A stretch of DNA of 8,178 bases from Sporichthyaceae bacterium (GTDB taxonomy: Bacteria > Actinomycetota > Actinomycetes > JACCUZ01), in the NCBI GenBank assembly GCA_013698395.1, contig JACCUZ010000044.1:1-8178 (forward strand), given 5' to 3'. Made by a program: the position numbers and the translations under genes. Below the pieces are notes generated by a model. The model was given only the letters and a program-made list of their open reading frames with translations. It did not search any database and had not been told where the DNA came from. Each line of letters opens with the position of its first letter. The first letter of the stretch is position 1. This document shows positions 1 through 6,219 of this stretch, piece by piece.

Positions 1-61
1 ATGCGTGACCGTCATCTGGCGTACGACCTGAGCGTGACCTGTGCCCGTGACAGTGAGCGCC

Positions 62-835
62 ATGGACCAGTGGCGCAGTCAGCGCACCTACGACGGCGGC
101 GCCCACGTACGCCGAGCGCTGGTCACCGCGGCCGGTCCGATGATGCGCCGGGTGCTCTACGAACTGGCCGCCCCGACGTTCCAGCGGTACGCCACGCGCT
201 GGGGCTACGACCTGCGGCTGACCGACCTGCCCGCCGACGGGACCGGCGCCGACTCCGGCGCTCAGGCGGCGAAGTGGGCGAAGGTGGCGCTGCTGCGCGA
301 TGCGCTAGACCGCTACGAGCAGGTGCTGTGGCTCGACGCGGACGTCCTTCTGCTGCGCGACGACGAGGACATCGCAGACCATCTCCATCCCGGGCACTTC
401 CAGGCACTGGTGCTCGAGCAGGTCCCCGCCGAGCACCGGGTCAACCCCAACACCGGCGTGTGGCTGCTCGGTGGCTCGCGCGCCGCCGGGTTCCTCGACG
501 CCGTGCTGGAGGCCGGGCCGCAGCCGGGGCCGTGGGCGGACCAGGGTGCGGTCCTCGCGGCGCTGGGCTGGGACCGCGGCGACGAGCGCTATCACTGGGC
601 TCGCCCAGGTGTCGGCACCCCCTTTCTCGCCGGGACCAGCTGGCTGCCGGCCAGGTGGAACCAGCCGTTCCTCGGCCCGCGCGGGGAGGGCGAGGTCTTC
701 AACAGCTCGGCGGACAGCTACCGCGACCGCCCCGCGGTCGCCAGCCCGCACGCGCTGCACTTCATGGGGCTCAGCCCGCAGGCGAGGTACCGGCTGATGG
801 CCGATGTGCTCGACGGGGTGCGGCTGGCCGGCTAG
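62..835 (+). CDS. GT34 (GMA12/MNN10)-like glycosyltransferase
   Basis: Predicted nucleotide-sugar-dependent glycosyltransferase, GT-A fold, 257 residues, probably cytosolic because there is no signal peptide or membrane segment. Seen: an N-terminal beta-strand (RALVTAA, about 18-24), then K71/K74 in KWAKVALL, a hydrophobic strand ending in the metal/nucleotide-sugar motif DAD (92-94, in VLWLDADVLLL), NTGVWLL at 130-136, WADQG at 158-162 and a late conserved-looking His pair (H230, H233). This order (KxxK, DxD, NTG, DQ, H) is typical of the GT34/PF05637 group. The donor and acceptor sugars cannot be told. The start is uncertain: ATG at 62 was chosen because the domain begins soon after it, but in-frame GTG codons at 41, 47 and 53 are possible and none has a good Shine-Dalgarno. 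It stands alone, 96 bp before fadE5, with no sugar-pathway neighbours in view. Confidence 0.8.
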   Translation: MDQWRSQRTYDGGAHVRRALVTAAGPMMRRVLYELAAPTFQRYATRWGYDLRLTDLPADGTGADSGAQAAKWAKVALLRDALDRYEQVLWLDADVLLLRDDEDIADHLHPGHFQALVLEQVPAEHRVNPNTGVWLLGGSRAAGFLDAVLEAGPQPGPWADQGAVLAALGWDRGDERYHWARPGVGTPFLAGTSWLPARWNQPFLGPRGEGEVFNSSADSYRDRPAVASPHALHFMGLSPQARYRLMADVLDGVRLAG

Positions 836-876
836 CACCGCGGCCAGATTTCTGTGGAAGACGCCGCCCGTTCGTG

Positions 877-892
877 GTTACTCGCGAGTAGC
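877..892. promoter_or_regulatory. Operator-like palindrome 1 upstream of fadE5
   Basis: Bases 879-890 (TACTCGCGAGTA) are a perfect 12-bp palindrome. With flanks it reads GTTACTCGCGAGTAGC, and the outermost G/C pair also matches. It lies 40 bp before the fadE5 start. The overlapping TAGCAT (889-894) could serve as a -10 element, which would put a bound repressor directly on the promoter. The shape suits a TetR-type regulator of fatty-acid genes, but the regulator is not in the window. A lone 12-bp palindrome is expected about twice by chance in 8 kb. The support comes from position and from the related second site. Confidence 0.5.
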
Positions 893-901
893 ATAGGTCT
901 T

Positions 902-917
902 GTTACTGGCGGGTAAC
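902..917. promoter_or_regulatory. Operator-like palindrome 2 upstream of fadE5
   Basis: GTTACTGGCGGGTAAC has 5-bp arms (GTTAC/GTAAC) around an imperfect 6-bp centre. It shares the GTTACT-x-GCG-x-GTA pattern with the site at 877-892. The two centres are 25 bp apart. This copy ends 2 bp before the GAGGGAG ribosome binding site (919-925), so protein bound here could block transcription initiation or early elongation of fadE5. Confidence 0.5.
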
Positions 918-931
918 CGAGGGAGCGCCCG

Positions 932-2773
932 ATGGGTCACTACAAGAGCAACCTGCGCGACATCGAGTTCAACCTCTTCGAGGTCTTCGGGCGCCAGCAC
1001 ATCCTCGGAACAGGCCCCTACGCGGAGATCGACCAGGACACCGCACGCAGCATCCTCGCCGAGGTCGAGCGCCTGGCCACCTCCGAGCTGGCCGATTCCC
1101 TGCTCGACTCGGACCGCAACCCGCCCGTCTACGACCCGGCCACCCGCTCGGTGCGGATGCCGGCCGCGTTCCGGGCGTCGTACCAGGCGTACATGGACGC
1201 CGAGTGGTGGCGCCTGGACCTGCCGGAGGACCTCGGCGGCACGGTCGCGCCGCCGAGCCTGCGCTGGGCGGTCGCGGAGCTGGTGCTGGGCTCGAACCCC
1301 GCCGTGCACATGTTCGCCTGCGGACCGAGCTTCGCCCATGTGATCCATCGGCTGGGCACCCCCGAGCAGCGCGCCGTCGCCAGGCACATCGTCGAGCGGC
1401 GCTGGGGGGCGACCATGGTGCTCACCGAGCCCGACGCCGGGTCAGACGTCGGTGCCGGCCGGACCAAGGCCCGGCCGCAGCCCGACGGCACCTGGCACAT
1501 CGAGGGCGTCAAGCGCTTCATCACCTCCGCCGAGCACGACATGGCCGAGAACATCGTCCACCTGGTGCTTGCCCGCCCCGAGGGAGCCGGGCCGGGCACG
1601 AAGGGCCTGTCGCTGTTCATCGTCCCGAAGTTCCACTTCGACTGGGCCACCGGCGAGCTCGGCGAACGCAACGGCGTCTACACCACCAACCTCGAGCACA
1701 AGATGGGGCTCAAGGCCTCGACCACCTGCGAGCTGACCTTCGGCGACCGTGAGCCCGCCGTCGGCTGGCTGGTCGGCGACGTCCATGACGGCATCGCACA
1801 GATGTTCAAGGTCATCGAGTTCGCCCGGATGCTGGTCGGCACTAAGGCCATTGCGACCCTGTCCACGGGATACCTCAACGCGCTCGACTACGCCAAGACC
1901 CGCGTACAAGGGCCCGATCTCACGCGGATGACGGACAAGACCGCGCCGCGGGTGACCATCACCCACCATCCCGAGGTACGCCGGTCGCTGATGATGCAGA
2001 AGGCGTACGCCGAAGGCATGCGGGCGCTGCTGCTCTACACGGCAACCGTCCAGGACGAGATCGCCCTGGCCGAGGCCACCGGGGAGCCCGGCGCCGGCTA
2101 CGACCTCGCCGTCCGGCTCAACGACCTGCTGCTGCCGATCGTCAAGGGGTTCGGCTCGGAGAAGTCCTACGAGCTGCTCGGGGCCCAGACGCTGCAGACC
2201 TTCGGGGGGTCCGGCTACCTTCAGGACTACCCCATCGAGCAGTACATCCGGGACTCCAAGATCGACACCCTCTACGAGGGCACCACCGCGATCCAGGGAA
2301 TGGACCTGTTCTTCCGCAAGATCGTGCGGGACAGGGGCCAGGCGCTGACCAAGCTGATGACCGACATCCAGGAGTTTGCGAAGGGGGACGAGGGCAACGG
2401 TGCCCTGCGCGTGGAGCGCGAGCTGCTCGGCAAGGCGCTCGAGGACGTCCAGGGCATCGTCGCCACGATGGTCTCGGCGCTCACCGCGTCGGCCAAGGAC
2501 GTCACGGCCATCTACCAGGTCGGGCAGAACACCACCCGACTGTTGCTGGCCTGCGGTGACCTGGTCACGGGGTGGCTGTTGCTGCGGCAGGCCGTGGTGG
2601 CGACGGCGGCGCTTGACGCCGGGGCCGCTGGTCGCGACCGGGCCTTCTACACGGGCAAGGTGGCGGCCGCCCGGTTCTTCGCCCGGGAGGCTCTGCCGCT
2701 GATCAGCGCCCATCGTGCCGTGGCGGAGATTGTCGACAACTCCCTCATGGAGGTGCCGGAAGACGCCTTCTGA
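932..2773 (+). CDS. fadE5: Acyl-CoA dehydrogenase, FadE5 type
   Basis: FAD-dependent acyl-CoA dehydrogenase catalysing the first step of fatty-acid beta-oxidation (acyl-CoA to trans-2-enoyl-CoA), cytosolic. At 613 residues it matches the long FadE5 class rather than the roughly 380-residue short class. Seen in order: the N-terminal extension MGHYKSNLRDIEFNLFEVFG (1-20), characteristic of FadE5; a helical N-domain to about 155; the flavin/substrate loop MVLTEPDAGSDVGAG (162-176); a beta domain with EGVKRFITSA (191-200) and EHKMGLK (255-261); a C-terminal helical domain with the QTFGGSGYLQDYPIEQYIRD region (422-441) and the catalytic Glu in LYEGTTAIQ (E449); then an extra C-terminal helical domain (about 470-613). 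From memory, it is close to mycobacterial FadE5 along the whole length. GAGGGAG sits 6 bp before the ATG. Two palindromic sites precede it, suggesting repression relieved by acyl-CoA. It is intact. Confidence 0.95.
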   Translation: MGHYKSNLRDIEFNLFEVFGRQHILGTGPYAEIDQDTARSILAEVERLATSELADSLLDSDRNPPVYDPATRSVRMPAAFRASYQAYMDAEWWRLDLPEDLGGTVAPPSLRWAVAELVLGSNPAVHMFACGPSFAHVIHRLGTPEQRAVARHIVERRWGATMVLTEPDAGSDVGAGRTKARPQPDGTWHIEGVKRFITSAEHDMAENIVHLVLARPEGAGPGTKGLSLFIVPKFHFDWATGELGERNGVYTTNLEHKMGLKASTTCELTFGDREPAVGWLVGDVHDGIAQMFKVIEFARMLVGTKAIATLSTGYLNALDYAKTRVQGPDLTRMTDKTAPRVTITHHPEVRRSLMMQKAYAEGMRALLLYTATVQDEIALAEATGEPGAGYDLAVRLNDLLLPIVKGFGSEKSYELLGAQTLQTFGGSGYLQDYPIEQYIRDSKIDTLYEGTTAIQGMDLFFRKIVRDRGQALTKLMTDIQEFAKGDEGNGALRVERELLGKALEDVQGIVATMVSALTASAKDVTAIYQVGQNTTRLLLACGDLVTGWLLLRQAVVATAALDAGAAGRDRAFYTGKVAAARFFAREALPLISAHRAVAEIVDNSLMEVPEDAF

Positions 2774-2823
2774 CCGGTTCGTGGTGATATGTCACCCACC
2801 TGATCGGATGTCTCCGGTGTGCC

Positions 2824-2849
2824 TGCTCGTCATGGCGGGTACACGAGCA
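2824..2849 (+). terminator. Weak hairpin downstream of fadE5
   Basis: TGCTCGT (2824-2830) and ACGAGCA (2843-2849) are exact 7-bp inverted arms around a 12-base loop, 50 bp after the fadE5 stop. There is no U-tract. It could help end the fadE5 transcript, but the loop is long and the stem modest. Confidence 0.3.
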
Positions 2850-2935
2850 ATCGCGGTCGGCAAACCCGTCGGCCCGGTTCGGTCCTCTCCGCCAGGTGCG
2901 GACCGGCGTGCTGGTTGACCTCCGGGAGGGAATAC

Positions 2936-3154
2936 ATGGGCATCGGGGTGAGCATCTTCCTGATCGCGCTCGGCGCCATCCTCGCTTTCGCCGTCAATTT
3001 CGACGTGTCCGGTCTGGACATCAACGTCGTCGGCTACATCCTTATGATCGTCGGCCTCATCGGGCTGATCATGACCGCGTTCATCTGGGGCCCGCGCAAC
3101 CGGGGTCGCAGCGACGTTGTCGAGGAGCGCAGGGTTTACGACGACCGCCCCTAG
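2936..3154 (+). CDS. Small two-helix membrane protein, DUF6458-like
   Basis: A 72-residue integral membrane protein of unknown function. Two hydrophobic segments (about 4-21 and 30-50) are separated by a short polar turn (NFDVSGLDIN). A charged tail follows (WGPRNRGRSDVVEERRVYDDRP, 51-72), probably cytoplasmic by the positive-inside rule. The GIGVSIFLIALGAILAFAV start and the GLDINVVGYILMIVGLIGLI second helix are, from memory, the hallmark of the actinobacterial DUF6458 family. The ATG at 2936 was chosen because GGGAGG lies 6 bp upstream and the reading frame before it is neither hydrophobic nor conserved-looking. A related protein follows at 3248, and a hairpin right after the stop suggests a short transcript. 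Confidence 0.88.
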   Translation: MGIGVSIFLIALGAILAFAVNFDVSGLDINVVGYILMIVGLIGLIMTAFIWGPRNRGRSDVVEERRVYDDRP

Positions 3155-3164
3155 TCGCGTACCG

Positions 3165-3202
3165 GAGGTCGGCGTGCCCCCGCTGAGGGGTGCGCCGACC
3201 TC
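3165..3202 (+). terminator. Strong hairpin between the two small membrane genes
   Basis: GAGGTCGGCG (3165-3174) pairs perfectly with CGCCGACCTC (3193-3202). The stem continues inward through two G-U wobbles and four C-G pairs to a 6-base loop (CGCTGA), about 16 bp in all. It begins 11 bp after the stop of the 72-residue gene and is followed by only a short T-containing run (TTGG). This fits an actinobacterial intrinsic-type terminator or an mRNA-stabilising hairpin. Confidence 0.75.
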
Positions 3203-3247
3203 TTGGTGTCTGGCTGTCTCCGCTTGACCCGTCAGAGGAGTTTCCGC

Positions 3248-3625
3248 ATGCCTCTTCCGCCCCCCTCGCACACCGGACGGCCCCCCGTCGGCATCGGGTC
3301 CATCGGCACCGCGGTGGTCCTGATGGCCGTCGGAGCCGTGCTCATGTTCGCGGTGGACGTCCCCCGCGAGGTCGAGAAGTACATCGACGTGCTCGATCTC
3401 GGGCTCATCCTGATCTGGGCGGGCATCCTCATCCTGGTCATGCAGGTCGTCATGACGCGCCGGCCCGCGCCTCGGGGCCGGTCGCGGCCGGGCGCGCCGG
3501 CGTACGACCGTGGGGGTGCCCAGACGGCGGAGTCGACTAGCGAACACGAGTGGTACGAACACGACGTGCACCGACCTGGGTACGCCGGGGAGACCCAGCG
3601 CTTCCCCACGCTCCGCGACCGGTGA
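3248..3625 (+). CDS. Small membrane protein, paralogue of the upstream DUF6458-like gene
   Basis: A 125-residue protein of unknown function. A Pro-rich start (MPLPPPSHTGRPP) is followed by two hydrophobic helices (about 16-36, GSIGTAVVLMAVGAVLMFAV, and 49-70, LDLGLILIWAGILILVMQVV). A hydrophilic tail of about 55 residues rich in Arg, Gly, Tyr and His ends it. The GIG motif, the AxGAxLxFAV first helix and the LD-start second helix mirror the 72-residue neighbour, so the two are probably tandem duplicates; this one has gained longer ends. The ATG at 3248 follows AGAGGAG by 7 bp, which decides against earlier in-frame starts. A strong hairpin upstream suggests separate expression or differential mRNA stability. 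The tail is presumably cytoplasmic and could bind a partner, but nothing identifies one. Confidence 0.85.
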   Translation: MPLPPPSHTGRPPVGIGSIGTAVVLMAVGAVLMFAVDVPREVEKYIDVLDLGLILIWAGILILVMQVVMTRRPAPRGRSRPGAPAYDRGGAQTAESTSEHEWYEHDVHRPGYAGETQRFPTLRDR

Positions 3626-3634
3626 GACAACGGG

Positions 3635-3660
3635 CCTAGCACCACTGCGCGTGGGGTAGG
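3635..3660 (+). promoter_or_regulatory. Imperfect hairpin covering the RBS of the acidic ORF
   Basis: CCTA (3635-3638) can pair with TAGG (3657-3660) and CCAC (3642-3645) with GTGG (3651-3654), around a 5-base loop and an internal loop. The 3' arm GTGGGGTAGG holds the only purine-rich ribosome-binding candidate before the ATG at 3669. It could mask that site or help end the upstream transcript. The pairing is modest, so this stays speculative. Confidence 0.25.
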
Positions 3661-3668
3661 ACGCCGCC

Positions 3669-3851
3669 ATGACCGAGACCAGCGCCGACCACGACCTGCC
3701 CGACGACGCCGCCGAGACCGTCATCGACAGCGCCACCGAGGACCTCGTGGTCCCACCCGCGGAGCCCGACCCGGACGGGCCCGATGCGCCCACCATCGAC
3801 TCGGGCGGTGGACCCCAGGAGGGGGCCGCGGAGGACCGGCCGCTGCGCTGA
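3669..3851 (+). CDS. Small acidic hypothetical protein
   Basis: A 60-residue protein that I do not recognise. It is strongly acidic, with many Asp and Glu and very few basic residues (two Arg near the C-terminus, no Lys). It is rich in Pro, Ala and Gly, with no Cys, Trp, Phe or Tyr, no membrane segment and no signal peptide. It is therefore probably intrinsically disordered and soluble. The ATG follows a GGTAGG-like ribosome site by about 8 bp. It is the last plus-strand gene and converges with the hydrolase gene, whose stop is 24 bp away. The main reasons to call it a gene are the start context, a frame that fits neatly between neighbours and the biased acidic composition. A chance ORF in GC-rich DNA remains possible. 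Confidence 0.6.
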   Translation: MTETSADHDLPDDAAETVIDSATEDLVVPPAEPDPDGPDAPTIDSGGGPQEGAAEDRPLR

Positions 3852-3875
3852 GGGGACCGCTCCGCTTCTGCCTGA

Positions 3876-4640
3876 TCAGATTCGGCGGTCGGCCAGGACG
3901 GGGAAGCTCTGCCTGGTCTGCGCGACGAGGTCAAGGTCGAGGTCCGCGACCAGGACCTGCTCGCGGTCGGTGTCCGCCTCGGCGACAAACTGGCCCCACG
4001 GGTCGACGACCAGGGAGCCGCCCCCCATCGGCACGCCCGCGTGCGTGCCGGCCGTGTTGCAGGCGACGACGTACGACTGGTTCTCCACGGCGCGCGCCTG
4101 CGCGAGCAGCCGCCAGTGGGCGACCCGCTTGGCCGGCCACGCGGCAACGACCAGCACGAGTTCGGCGCCGTCGTCGAGCAGCCGGCGGAACAGCTCGGGG
4201 AAGCGCAGGTCGTAGCAGGTGGCCAGGCCCAGGTTGCCGTGCACGACCGGGCCGTCGCCCGCCGTCATCAGCTTGGGCTCACCGTCGCCGAACCCGAAGA
4301 GATGGACCTTGCGGTACGTCGCTAAGACCTCGCCGGCCGTTCCAATGAGCACCGAAGTGTTGAAGAGCCGACCTGTTTCGTCACGTTCGACGAGGGAGCC
4401 CATGTGCACCATGGCGCCGAGGTCGCGGGCCGCGGTCCGCAGCGACTCGACGACGGGGCCGTCGAGCGGCTGGGCCTCCGCTTCCCACCGGTCGTAGGAG
4501 AAGCCGCCCTGTGGCCACAGCTCAGGGAGGACAACGAGGTCCGCACCCTGCTGCGCGCGGACAAGACCGGACACCCGCTCGGTGCGCTCGGCGAGCGGTT
4601 CGGAGTCGGCATAGGCCAGCTGGATGACGTGGACCTTCAC
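3876..4640 (-). CDS. Carbon-nitrogen hydrolase (nitrilase superfamily amidase)
   Basis: Cytosolic thiol hydrolase of the CN_hydrolase superfamily (PF00795), 254 residues, which is the usual single-domain length. The catalytic triad is complete: E40 in LVVLPELWP, K111 in TYRKVHLFG and C142 in LATCYDLRFPELFR. It also has the NTSVLIG strand (94-100), ARAVENQSYVVACNTAG (182-198) and GGGSLVVDPWG (207-216), typical of the Nit/omega-amidase-like branch. Such enzymes hydrolyse C-N bonds in small amides such as omega-amides or deaminated glutathione; the actual substrate cannot be told. The GTG start at 4640 was chosen because the conserved beta-strand MKVHVIQLAYAD begins there and GAGG lies 8 bp upstream. 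The in-frame extension to 4724 has no family resemblance. It lies downstream of, and codirectional with, the ABC operon but is separated from it by 155 bp containing two palindromes, so it is probably transcribed separately. Confidence 0.92.
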   Translation of the reverse strand: MKVHVIQLAYADSEPLAERTERVSGLVRAQQGADLVVLPELWPQGGFSYDRWEAEAQPLDGPVVESLRTAARDLGAMVHMGSLVERDETGRLFNTSVLIGTAGEVLATYRKVHLFGFGDGEPKLMTAGDGPVVHGNLGLATCYDLRFPELFRRLLDDGAELVLVVAAWPAKRVAHWRLLAQARAVENQSYVVACNTAGTHAGVPMGGGSLVVDPWGQFVAEADTDREQVLVADLDLDLVAQTRQSFPVLADRRI

Positions 4641-4749
4641 GTCACCAGCCTCGCACGCCGGAACATCGGAGCCGACCCGCTCGCCGGCCACGCTGCACGC
4701 CGTGGCCCGGTTTCGCCCGCCCACCTTGCTAGGCGAGGGCCCGCTTCAG

Positions 4750-4765
4750 CAGGCGTCGACGCCTG
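4750..4765. repeat. 16-bp perfect palindrome
   Basis: CAGGCGTCGACGCCTG is its own reverse complement. As RNA it could form a 6-bp stem with a UCGA tetraloop. Its centre is 31 bp from the centre of the 28-bp palindrome. It could be a second terminator stem for the ABC operon, a second operator for the hydrolase gene, or chance: a 16-bp palindrome is not rare in DNA this GC-rich. Confidence 0.45.
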
Positions 4766-4774
4766 GCGCAGCGG

Positions 4775-4802
4775 GCATTGACCACGTATACGTGGTCAAT
4801 GC
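4775..4802. repeat. 28-bp perfect palindrome at the end of the ABC operon
   Basis: Each arm is GCATTGACCACGTA, and the two arms meet with no spacer at a central GTATAC. Seen directly: no mismatches across 28 bp and 50% GC in a much richer background. The last sense codon and the TGA stop of the minus-strand 214-residue gene (stop 4798-4796) lie inside it. The fully symmetric form resembles a dimeric repressor operator (TetR-like). As RNA it could also form an 11-12 bp stem that might act as a terminator, although no U-tract follows. It lies 135 bp before the hydrolase start. Confidence 0.75.
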
Positions 4803-5440
4803 GGCCAGCTGACGGGTGCCGGACGTCCTGCCGCGGGGTCGCGGCCGCACCAGAGCAGGACCAGCGCTGCGGCGGCGAGCAGCACCCACCAGCGCAGGTG
4901 CGCCGCGTCCCAGCCTGGGCCCGGAGCACCGTAGAGCGCCAGCCTCGGGGGCAGCTGGAAGGCGCCGAGGACAACCCCGAAGACGACGGGGGTCGTGGCC
5001 ACCCCAGGATCGGTCGTGCCCGCCCAGCGGGTGACACCCGCCGCGGTCGCAAGGGCAAGCGCGAGCAAGGCCGCCAGCTCGATGGTCAGCCCGGCCCACG
5101 GCGCACTGGTTCCGTGGGCATCGACCCGCCACCAGGCAACAGCCCAGGGCACCGCGACGAGGATCGCCGCGGTGAGGAACCTCAGGCTCCGGCGCCAGGC
5201 CACCGTCGACGGGGACGATTCCAGGGTGGCGGCCGCCTCGTCGTCGAGCACGAACGCCGCACCGAGCACCGCCATCACCCCGATAGCCCGTACGAGCAGC
5301 AGGGCCGAGCCCGGGTCGTCGAGGGCCGAGTCCTTCAAGACCAGCAGCAGGGCGATAAGCCCCCAAGACGCAACGCCTGGCTGCCATCGGATCGCCGACC
5401 GCAGCGGCCGGAGGAGCGACACGACCTGGCGAACGGTCAC
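4796..5440 (-). CDS. Membrane protein, third permease-like subunit of ABC operon
   Basis: A 214-residue hydrophobic protein with about five to six predicted membrane segments (about 25-38, 46-66, 89-104, 117-137, 148-162, 183-198), probably part of the ABC-2-like membrane complex encoded by this operon. A polar stretch, LDDEAAATLESSPSTVAWRRSLR (65-87), resembles the EEVLESQPA... and EEWLDSMPA... loops at the equivalent place in the two preceding permeases. This suggests a shorter, diverged member of the same family. It lacks the LGAGLLGV-ARW motif and the GWAQL tail of those proteins. The start is GTG 5440, overlapping the previous stop by four bases (GTGA) with no clear Shine-Dalgarno, which implies coupled translation. 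Its stop lies inside the 28-bp palindrome, making it the last gene of the operon. Exact family and substrate are unknown. Confidence 0.78.
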   Translation of the reverse strand: MTVRQVVSLLRPLRSAIRWQPGVASWGLIALLLVLKDSALDDPGSALLLVRAIGVMAVLGAAFVLDDEAAATLESSPSTVAWRRSLRFLTAAILVAVPWAVAWWRVDAHGTSAPWAGLTIELAALLALALATAAGVTRWAGTTDPGVATTPVVFGVVLGAFQLPPRLALYGAPGPGWDAAHLRWWVLLAAAALVLLWCGRDPAAGRPAPVSWPH

Positions 5441-6219
5441 GGCAGCTGTGCCCAGCCGACGAAGGCGGCCAGGCCGGCGACGACCGCGCTTAGGGCGACC
5501 AGCGGGACCTTGCGGACCGCGTCGGACAGGCACACGGCGACGAAAGCCAAGCCGCAGAGCAGGGCCAGGTAGGCCGCGTGCCAGAGCTGTGAGCCGTCGG
5601 CGAAGTCGTCGTCGTCGAGCAGGGTGCGCGACGTGGTCCAGGGCGCGAGCCAGCCGAAGCGGCCCTGCCCGAGGACCCACCCGGTCGCCACGACGGTCCC
5701 GACCAGCGCGACGAGCAGCCCGCCCCGCCAGCGCATCCAGCGGGCCGCGAGCACTCCGAGCAGACCCGCGCCGAGGACCACGAACGGGACCTGGGCCAGC
5801 TCGGCACCGGTGAACGTCCCGAACGGCTGGTCCTGGCTGCGCTCGAGCAGCCAGACCCCACCGGTCAGCACCACTGACAATGTCGCCGGTCCGAGCAGCA
5901 CGGCGAGGCAGCGCGCGGCTGCCCTCGTGCCCGGCCCGGCCGGCTGGGACTCGAGCACCTCCTCGGCCCTGCTGCGCCGGGCGAGAGAGGCGACCAGGCC
6001 GGCGGCCAACAACGACACCAGGCCGTACCAGACCAGCTGGACGTTGACGACGAAGTCGAAGACCTGCCGGGCAGACGGGAAACTCGCGCCGGCCACTGCA
6101 CTCAGCCCCATCGTCGGGACGATGACGAACGCCCCGACCAGGTACGCAGGGTGGGCCACCAGCCGCCGCGCTTCGTTCCAGCCGAGCGCCCACGACGTAC
6201 GCATCGCCACGCCGCTCAC
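5437..6219 (-). CDS. ABC-2-like permease subunit, paralogue of the upstream gene
   Basis: A 260-residue integral membrane protein with about six to seven hydrophobic segments (about 25-43, 57-79, 102-124, 141-159, 166-183, 213-231, 237-254). It is related along its length to the preceding 277-residue permease. Shared landmarks are an N-terminal EARRL..HP (16-24), an acidic-basic loop ending in EEVLESQPA (86-94), LGAGLLGVLAARW..W.G (149-166), an H..Y.. start to the sixth helix (H214), RKVPLVAL (236-243) and the terminal GWAQLP. It presumably pairs with that protein to form the membrane channel driven by the ATPase. GTG 6219 was chosen because it overlaps the previous stop as GTGA, matching the other junctions; GTG 6210 or ATG 6204 would remove only three to five residues. 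The transported substrate is unknown. Confidence 0.83.
   Translation of the reverse strand: MSGVAMRTSWALGWNEARRLVAHPAYLVGAFVIVPTMGLSAVAGASFPSARQVFDFVVNVQLVWYGLVSLLAAGLVASLARRSRAEEVLESQPAGPGTRAAARCLAVLLGPATLSVVLTGGVWLLERSQDQPFGTFTGAELAQVPFVVLGAGLLGVLAARWMRWRGGLLVALVGTVVATGWVLGQGRFGWLAPWTTSRTLLDDDDFADGSQLWHAAYLALLCGLAFVAVCLSDAVRKVPLVALSAVVAGLAAFVGWAQLP

Noticed and set aside
1..891. Long plus-strand ORF (296 codons) overlapping the glycosyltransferase
   Set aside because: The translation is Arg/Ala/Pro-rich with no motif, while the overlapping frame encodes a recognisable DxD glycosyltransferase. It is a GC-rich shadow frame.
1442..2713. 423-codon minus-strand ORF inside fadE5
   Set aside because: It lies antisense to a well-conserved gene and its composition is that of a reverse-frame shadow.
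2783..2796. GGTGATATGTCACC inverted repeat considered as a CRP-type site
   Set aside because: The half-sites are two bases too close together for a CRP site, and the 5-bp arms are likely to occur by chance.
2880..2905. Competing small inverted repeats (CGGTCC/GGACCG and TCCGC/GCGGA) before the 72-residue gene, considered as an attenuator
   Set aside because: Short stems with mutually exclusive pairing, no leader peptide and no known riboswitch core; not enough to call a regulatory element.
2792..4147. 451-codon minus-strand ORF
   Set aside because: It crosses antisense to several small plus-strand genes and runs into the hydrolase region out of frame. Low-complexity Arg/Ser/Pro translation with no domain.
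4641..4724. N-terminal extension of the hydrolase to an ATG at 4724
   Set aside because: The extra 28 residues lack family resemblance; GTG 4640 has a GAGG site and starts exactly at the conserved first strand.
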